Shown: positions 59,363 through 64,000 of the stretch, in pieces
Numbering within the stretch: the first letter of the stretch is position 1
How the letters are laid out: the number at the start of each line of letters is the position of its first letter
Source of the DNA: Sipunculus nudus
Lineage: Eukaryota > Annelida > Sipuncula > Golfingiida > Sipunculidae
Direction: 5' to 3'
Assembly: GCA_026874595.1 (NCBI GenBank)
Contig: CM049321.1
Coordinates: 26,957,479-27,021,478, forward strand
Length of the DNA stretch: 64,000 bases
Position numbers and translations under genes: made by a program
Notes under the pieces: model-generated
Databases searched by the model: none
Told to the model about the DNA's origin: nothing
What the model saw: only the letters and a program-made list of their open reading frames with translations

Positions 59363-62227
59363 CTGTTCTTTATAGGGGCGTATGCCTTAGCAAAGGAAAA
59401 ATGTGGATACGTTGATATTTTGGTGAACAATGCTGGAATTTTAAATGAACACAACTGGCGGACCATGCTGAACACAAATCTGGTAAGGAAAAAAGTTTCT
59501 TTGTTTCATGACCAGATAATTCCAGATTTTGTAATGCGATAAGTGTTTTTTTTTTCAAATCGGTTCTCTCAGGATGACTTCTCTAGGGGATTTTGAGTTG
59601 TAAGCATATCTTTGTATTTAAGTAAAGCATCATGACGTAAGCGGAAATTCCTACATGGATTAAAAAATGAAATACGCGGAAGTACGTGGAACTTCCTACC
59701 TCTTAGTGACCGAGAGTTAACACAATGGCAGGAACGCAAAACAAATAACCAAAGAAAAAAGAAAAACAAATAGCGTTACAACCCTGTAGCTAGCCTTGAT
59801 GCATGTTAATTTCTACTTAGGCAGGAGTGATAGAAGGGACACTTCTTGCTCTGACTCACATGGGGAAGGATAAAGGCGGCCGGGGAGGCGCAGTCGTACA
59901 GCTGGCATCTGGTGCAGGTATTTAATTGTTTATTATACCTACGCCAGGTGGCGGTCTAGTGTCAACTTTTTGGCCATTTTAATACATTTTTACTTGAATT
60001 TTAATTACATTTTAATTATGGATTGTCCTGAAATTTGGTATTCCTATTTATCATTGATAGCTTAAACATTTGGAGGACACTGAGCATTATATTTTATTTA
60101 TATATACTCTTGTTTTACAAATTAGAGTCATATCTAGGGATCCTTTTATTAATTAGTAGGTTATATTATACGTTTCCACTTTGTTCCCGCTTCATCGATG
60201 GAATCGTCATGGAAACGATATATTCAGTAAGAATAATAAGCGTTATAAGCGTTATATTTAATAAGAGTAATCTAGAGATGGTCCGCTTCCCGTCAGCTGT
60301 TGTCAGTCTGACTGCCCGTCTGTTTGGCACCGTCATAACCATAACAGCCAGAGACCTCAAATTTTGCAGTTAGGGTTTATTACACCTGCCTTTCAGTTAA
60401 AGGGCTACAAACTGTTTCAGGCAAACGTACTGGCCATACAAGATATTAAACGTTCATTCATGTCTTGATTTAAATATTGACCTCTTTCTAGTTTCAAATT
60501 CAGCTTATAGCGTTATGACCAATAAGCCAGTGGATAAGATTGATTTTTTTCCCGATATTGTCGTCATTGGTATTAGCTCATGATGAGGCGGAAGTTGCGT
60601 AAATTGCCTTCCTATTACCCATTTTTGTATATGTTCGTATTTTGAATAAGCTGTGTTCACATGTCTTCTCGAAGCCATTATTTCTATATTCGATGTGTTA
60701 ATTTCGCTAGGTTGGAAAGTAATCATTGCCGATTGATACATTTTGATAATGATACATATATACATATATTAATTTTATCATGTTTATTAACACTTAAACC
60801 AAGGCCTTGAAGCAAGTCCGGACTACCCCGTGTACGCAAGCACTAAGGCAGCAGTACTACATCTAACGGCTAATTATGCCGTAAGTATGATAAACATATA
60901 ATACGTAGCAAATAGAAATAATACCACTATGTTCACAGTGATTACATTAATAGTGCAAGTAAATACAAGGATTTAGCCACTGAAAAAAACTCTTTTAAAA
61001 CAAGAATAAAGATCAGCGTTAATAAACAGTTTTAATCCCAGCAATATATAGAATCCGTAAATGAAGTAAAACGTGGCCCAGATCGTCACATTTGATCAGT
61101 CCTATATTAAACTGTAACCGGCAGGAGGAAGTTCATTATTCGAGGCACGGCGTCAGGTTGAACTCCATTTGTCCCTCCTATGTGACTACGTCCTTACTAG
61201 AAAACATCGAGGAGAAATCCTTTATCACTGACATGGAGGATAAACGGAAAAAGTATCCCCAGATTACGTGAGTCGTGTCACACTTAACAACACCACGAAC
61301 CCACATATTTTCTATTAAGCTTTGTTTTCATGTGCGCGTATATGCGTGAAAAATTGCTCATATGATTTTGTAACTGTGGTGTTTCTATGTCTCCGTCAGG
61401 GTCTATGCGTGAAAAAGGCCACCGGAGCAATTTTCACGCATAGGATCTGTGTGAACTCACGGATTCGGCGTAAAATGGCATCACTCTTCCACCTTTTGAG
61501 GAAGACCTGATAGACCCACTGCACAACTTTACATGTCAGCCAGTCCACTTAAATGCGCAAATATGCGCACATAAGAAACAGCTATTTATTTCATGCTTAT
61601 ACGCATACGCTTATTGAAACACAGCTATTTTTCAAGCATATACGCACATAAGCGCTCATTAGAAACAGTAAATATTTATTTCACGCATATACGCGCACAG
61701 ACACACCTGTATTTTACGAATATACACACATACGCCTACATGGAAACACAGCCTTACAGTACATTTCATTTATATAGTGATATTATCGACCATATAGTGA
61801 AAATGATGCGTGAGCTTAGCTATCTCTTTCTGTCATATATGGCAGTGAGAGCGCCATATATTTTGTGTTATTTTTATAAAGATTAGGTATATATGTTATA
61901 TAGATGGCTATATTATGTCCACAAAATGGTTAATTCAAATATAATGGACACACAAAAATGAGACTAGCTGCGTTTTTAACAAAATGGTAAAAGAGATAAT
62001 GGACCTAACTCAAGAGGATCACGTTTTGCTTTTCTCGGAAATGCCCTTTTTTCAAGTGAATTTGATTTTGACCTCTCATTTTACCACCTGTTTTATCTTA
62101 TAGAGCGGAACATGTTGCCACGGCAGCGTTAGAGCTGATAACAGACGAGAGTAAAAACGGCCAAGCGCTGTTTGTAGGCCCATCCGGGCGAAAATATGTG
62201 AACCCACTGCCGCAAGTGGATCTGTAG
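57597..62227 (+). CDS. 15-hydroxyprostaglandin dehydrogenase-like SDR, 7 exons, 254 aa
   Basis: Exons 57597-57689, 59033-59156, 59376-59482, 59821-59917, 60804-60880, 61125-61267 and 62104-62227. All introns are GT-AG and phases match (0,1,0,1,0,2). The product is a classical short-chain dehydrogenase. It has the NAD-binding TGSAQGIG at residues 11-18, Asp36 at the end of the second strand (favours NAD over NADP), NNAG at 90-93, and catalytic Asn107, Ser138, Tyr151 (YASTK) and Lys155, the same numbering as human 15-PGDH. ICPSYVTT at 181-188 matches the nicotinamide-side loop. The family oxidises the 15-hydroxyl of prostaglandins and related lipids in the cytosol; the true substrate here is unknown, since molluscs have several such paralogues. 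At 254 aa it is slightly shorter than the human enzyme (266 aa). The catalytic fold is complete. The start Met is the one that puts the glycine motif at the normal distance. Confidence 0.88.
59033..59156 (+). CDS. dehydrogenase exon 2
   Basis: Acceptor GCGTCTAG; encodes residues 32-72, VCVADIDETKG to VTSSESFS, including Asp36 and the NCDV strand near the adenine pocket. Donor TCAG/GTATAC, phase 1. Confidence 0.88.
59299..59357. repeat. (AT)n microsatellite filling intron 2
   Basis: About 29 AT units in a 219-bp intron; it ends 18 bp before the exon 3 acceptor. Confidence 0.95.
59376..59482 (+). CDS. dehydrogenase exon 3
   Basis: Acceptor TTTATAG; encodes residues 73-108 with VDILVNNAG and Asn107. 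Donor CTG/GTAAGG, phase 0. Confidence 0.9.
59821..59917 (+). CDS. dehydrogenase exon 4
   Basis: Acceptor TTCTACTTAG; encodes residues 109-140 plus one base, including AVVQLASGA with catalytic Ser138. Donor GCAG/GTATTT, phase 1. Confidence 0.9.
60804..60880 (+). CDS. dehydrogenase exon 5
   Basis: Acceptor AAACCAAG; encodes residues 141-166 with the active-site YASTK (Tyr151, Lys155). Donor GCC/GTAAGT, a strong consensus, phase 0. Confidence 0.9.
61125..61267 (+). CDS. dehydrogenase exon 6
   Basis: Encodes residues 167-213 plus two bases, including GVRLNSICPSYVTT. The acceptor is a tandem CAGGAG (NAGNAG type): use of the second AG would drop one Glu without changing frame. Donor AC/GTGAGT, phase 2. 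Confidence 0.88.
61268..62103 (+). other. intron 6, holds a foldback element
   Basis: 836-bp intron. More than half of it is the inverted copy of the foldback element at 61319-61752. Confidence 0.8.
61319..61752 (-). mobile_element. foldback (TIR-rich) element, copy 2
   Basis: The ends are inverse versions of one another (left GTTTTCATGTGCGCGTATATG, right CATGGAAACACAGC) and match the ends of the copy at 33036-33443. The interior block near 61425-61470 matches that copy as reverse complement. Many ATATGCGCACATA and TTTCACGCATAT words lie inside. Non-coding. Confidence 0.6.
62104..62227 (+). CDS. dehydrogenase exon 7 with stop
   Basis: Acceptor ATCTTATAG; completes Thr214, then AEHVATAALELITDES and NGQALFVGPSGRKYV to TAG at 62225-62227. 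This is the C-terminal helix and strand that close the dehydrogenase fold. No AATAAA was seen close downstream. Confidence 0.88.
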
Positions 62228-63089
62228 GGTTATGTGATACCAATCTCTGGACTGATATTGATTTCAGCTGGATAGATTAGTAGATAATGCAAAATCAATT
62301 GTAAGTGATAAGATATGTTAATAGATTTGAATAATTCGAAATTATTGTCTATTATATGGTACATACGGCGGCCGTATACAGTGACGTATCAATGTCTCGA
62401 TAAATCGGAACAGCTAGATAAGTAATGTCATGTCGAGAATAATGATCTCTATCTATCAACTATAACCATCTGTATCAGTTTCAGAATTACCTAAAAATTT
62501 TAAGTAAATGTTGAGCCGACATTAGTTCTGAAGTACAGTTTGAGCTGGATAATTTGTGGTCCAGCGTGCATGGTTCTATGTATACTATAGTGTTACGTAG
62601 ATGACAAAAAGAGTTATGCAAATACATGTTTACACTACTGTTATCTGTTAGTATAGGCCCGGTAGGTATTCCTTCGTTTTTACATATACATGTGTAAAAG
62701 TAATGAAGACAATGTCAGGAGCTTATCACCTGCCTGTTTTATATATTTATAAGGGACTGAAAAAATATGTTGCAAATGACCGAAAGGTAAAAAATATCGA
62801 TATAACAGTACTATGTAAAATTTTACTCCTCTTCCCTTGTTCAGGAATGACGATATAAATCTGCACATTCTTATCCTTAGACGTGTTTTCAGTGTGTAAG
62901 ATTGGTTTAGAAAAAAAACTAAGTTTACTTCAATTTAATACAGTAACTCTGACAGATCAAGCAGTCAATCAAGTGAGTGGAACGTATAACAGAGACAAAA
63001 ACTGACTTCTCGTTTGTTCTTCCACACAAAATTATCCAACAAGAGCAATTCCAGTGAATTGGACTAAGTATAAGAATATAGATGTCAAA
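62228..63089. other. downstream of the dehydrogenase, no gene seen
   Basis: Presumably includes the 3' untranslated region. Short frames only. Confidence 0.45.
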
Positions 63090-63365
63090 TAAGAGCCTAG
63101 TTGGGTGAAGAGAAATAAACCTCAGAGCCAAGCTGGGTGAAGAGAATAAAACTCAGAGCCAAGTTTGGTGAACAAAAGTAAACCTCAGAGCCAAGTTGGG
63201 TGAAGAGAAGTTAACGTCAGAGCAAAGGTGTGTGAAGAGAAATAAACCTCACAGCAAATTTGGGTGAAGAGAAGTAAACCTCGAAGCCATGTTGAGTGAA
63301 CAGAAGTAAACCTCAGAGCCAAAATGGATGAAGAGAAGCAAACCTCAGAGCCAAGTGGGTAAAGA
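63090..63365 (+). repeat. tandem repeat, about 32-33 bp, 8 copies
   Basis: A unit like CCTCAGAGCCAAGTTGGGTG followed by AAGAGAAGTAAA recurs with small indels. The minus-strand 88-codon frame over it (TSLHPTWL-like) is a by-product. Confidence 0.85.
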
Positions 63366-64000
63366 AGACCTAGCGAGAACCATAGCGCAAAGTGGTCTAT
63401 AGGTGACACATCACAGATCTTTTGTGTAAAGAGGACTGGGCCACGGAGCAAAATTTCTTAATAGGATTTAACCTCAGAAATATAAAATGACACTTAAGCG
63501 AATTTCAAAGAATGATGCCCCCTGTACACTGACGTGAATGTAAAAATTGTCTTGTCTCTGGCGTACTCGGGATGATTACACCTTTGGTCTCATTCAAACT
63601 AGGCGCTTGGACTCTCGGTTACATTTCCGGCGGATGAGCCACGAACCACTGACGTCACATGCAACCACAGCGAACATTTTCTTTGAATTTGTTGGGCACT
63701 TATAGAACGCAATGGACAAGCTTCCTTGACCTGTGGTTATGTAGAGGGCCACGCCTCTCTGTACTGGCGGCTGTCCGCATCGCCTATCTGAAAGAACACA
63801 AAAAAGGGTTTACTCGATGGAAATAAAAGACCTATTACTTACACTTAACAAGAATTCCAAGATGGCTACCTTTCCCACATTTCGATTTATATCGAGTCTG
63901 AGAGCAAGATATCGCGTCCTCTCACAGCCCCCTGTAGTCAGTAAGAATTTTACATTCCCTAAACAGTCCCTGAGAAAGTGTGTCAAAGGAATTACAAGAT
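63366..64000. other. window end, no gene recognised
   Basis: A less AT-rich stretch with TGACGTCAC near 63651. It could be close to a promoter, but no exon is supported before the window ends. Confidence 0.35.

Overview
The window looks like intron-bearing, AT-rich nuclear DNA of an invertebrate animal, most likely a mollusc and perhaps a bivalve. The evidence is: spliced genes with GT-AG introns; long (AT)n, (AC)n and (GA)n tracts and many minisatellites; a tandem array with an ACGG-type microsatellite and a Helitron-like 3' end that resembles the 'pearl' elements of bivalves; tRNA-derived SINEs; a LINE remnant; and Gypsy-type LTR retrotransposons. The taxonomic call is inference from repeat style. 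No bacterial-type gene, operon or CRISPR array is present.

Layout. 1-34 kb is gene-poor. It holds microsatellites, three copies of an interspersed repeat family (4.6, 17.9 and 23.1 kb), the pearl/Helitron-like array (8.4-9.84 kb), a minisatellite with a 276-bp higher-order period (16.67-17.59 kb), a minisatellite with a 58-bp dimeric period (24.35-25.2 kb), two tRNA-SINE copies (21.9 and 25.6 kb), a roughly 140-bp tandem array (29.6-30.8 kb) and a foldback element (33.0-33.4 kb). 34.8-38.6 kb carries a probable two-exon gene for an unrecognised acidic protein of about 344 aa with an internal duplication, behind a CRE-containing upstream region. A 21-bp minisatellite lies in its intron. 40.3-41.8 kb is a 62-bp minisatellite.

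42.6-56.8 kb is a transposon cluster. A broken LINE (minus strand) comes first. Next is an almost intact LTR element of 6.65 kb (45231-51882) with 1082-bp LTRs differing at 5 sites and a 5-bp target duplication. Its coding order is Gag, protease, integrase, then reverse transcriptase/RNase H, as in the Gmr1 group of Gypsy elements, but the catalytic core of its reverse transcriptase is missing. Last is a second, degenerate Gmr1-like element (minus strand, about 52.4-56.8 kb) rearranged into a foldback: a second RNase H-PPT-LTR end is present in inverted orientation and creates a palindromic LTR junction.

57.6-62.2 kb holds a seven-exon short-chain dehydrogenase gene, plus strand, of 254 aa. 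It resembles NAD-dependent 15-hydroxyprostaglandin dehydrogenase and keeps Asn107, Ser138, Tyr151 and Lys155. All introns follow GT-AG and the phases match exactly. A second copy of the 33-kb foldback element lies in intron 6, in reverse orientation. The window ends with a short tandem repeat at 63.1-63.4 kb.

The two host genes show no functional link to each other; the rest of the window is mobile and satellite DNA.
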